The translations under genes and the position numbers were made by a program. The notes beneath the pieces were generated by a model that saw nothing but the letters and a program-made list of their open reading frames with translations, was not told the origin of the DNA and made no database searches. Shown piece after piece: positions 63,816 to 64,000 of a stretch of DNA of 64,000 nt. The DNA is from an uncultured Clostridia bacterium (GTDB taxonomy: Bacteria > Bacillota > Clostridia > Lachnospirales > CAG-274), in NCBI GenBank assembly GCA_944381435.1, contig CALWLD010000004.1:35912-99911 (forward strand), read 5' to 3'. The stretch's first letter is position 1, and the number at the start of each line of letters is the position of its first letter.

Positions 63816-63925
63816 TATATTTTTATAATCAATTTTTTAAATATTTTATATTCAAAAACAGGCACGACTTAATTGCAATTAATCGATTTTTTGAATGCTT
63901 TCCATTCAAAAAAGGTGAAGACAAA

Positions 63926-64000
63926 GTGAACAAGTCCGTAAAAAATGGACAATAGAAAAAAGAGACCTCCTGTGGTAGAATTAAACTATCATAGGAGGTT
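63926..64000 (+). promoter_or_regulatory. leader with mini-frame and SD-sequestering hairpin, cut by the window edge
   Basis: A 9-codon frame (GTG at 63926 to TAG at 63955; MNKSVKNGQ) follows AAAGGTGA. Then ACCTCCTGTGGTAG (63965-63978) can pair with CTATCATAGGAGGT (63986-63999) as a 14-bp plus-strand RNA stem with two G.U pairs. The 3' arm contains AGGAGG, so a start codon is expected just beyond 64000. A second overlapping frame from ATG 63945 runs off the edge. It may also be the border of an insertion sequence. Confidence 0.45.

Overview
This window is a very A+T-rich chromosomal segment from a spore-forming member of the Clostridia (Firmicutes). The best guess is a relative of the Lachnospirales. 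Supporting signs are strong Shine-Dalgarno (SD) sequences, TTG and GTG starts, sigma-A promoters of TTGACA-17-TATAAT type, dimeric glycyl-tRNA synthetase, Rex next to an ABC-F protein, the yqfC-yqfD-phoH-ybeY-era-yqzL-recO sporulation/housekeeping block, AgrB/AgrD signalling, and THF and Mn2+ riboswitches. There is no prophage, CRISPR array, rRNA or tRNA that I can support. The only clear mobile element is one IS200-type insertion sequence.

Layout. 1-8.3 kb: start of guaB, an aldo/keto reductase, glyQS, pyrG, a modular repeat lying between two identical terminator stems, an iron alcohol dehydrogenase, truA and a BFD-type ferredoxin. 8.3-22.2 kb: minus-strand genes for a 1072-residue FliK/DUF6240-like protein, a three-gene ABC-2 exporter, a VanW protein, two DUF4097 paralogues, an acidic membrane protein, a 37-residue membrane peptide and a UvrD-type helicase. 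22.4-30.5 kb: lacZ, a prepilin-peptidase-like gene with a PEGA protein, an ABC-F ATPase and divergent rex. 30.9-33.7 kb: a complete agr-like quorum-sensing operon in the order response regulator, kinase, AgrD, AgrB, with a 47-residue AgrD precursor. 34-37.5 kb: thioesterase, folT under a THF riboswitch, an ECF sigma/RsiV-like pair and the IS200 element. 37.5-45.3 kb: a P-type Ca2+/Mn2+ ATPase under a Mn2+ riboswitch, a split TSUP (TauE/SafE) pair whose first gene is frameshifted, nth, a B12-radical SAM protein and a PdaC-like deacetylase. 45.4-51.7 kb: two-component systems, an MFS exporter behind a leader peptide, and an EFR1 ferredoxin. 51.8-60.5 kb: plus-strand sporulation, ribosome and repair genes. 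60.5-64 kb: a GntR-controlled ABC transporter, then the leader of a plus-strand gene cut by the edge.

How the parts fit. Much of the window concerns the cell envelope and environmental sensing: four sensor kinases or kinase pairs, an ECF sigma factor with an RsiV-like anti-sigma factor, a PdaC-like peptidoglycan deacetylase, two ABC-2 exporters and VanW. Several genes are controlled at RNA level. These are the THF and Mn2+ aptamers, an SD-sequestering stem in the IS200 leader, a probable leader-peptide attenuator before the MFS gene and another SD-sequestering hairpin at the right edge. Intrinsic terminators repeatedly use the same two stem sequences, and a modular hairpin repeat recurs at about 4.7, 37.4 and 58.6 kb.
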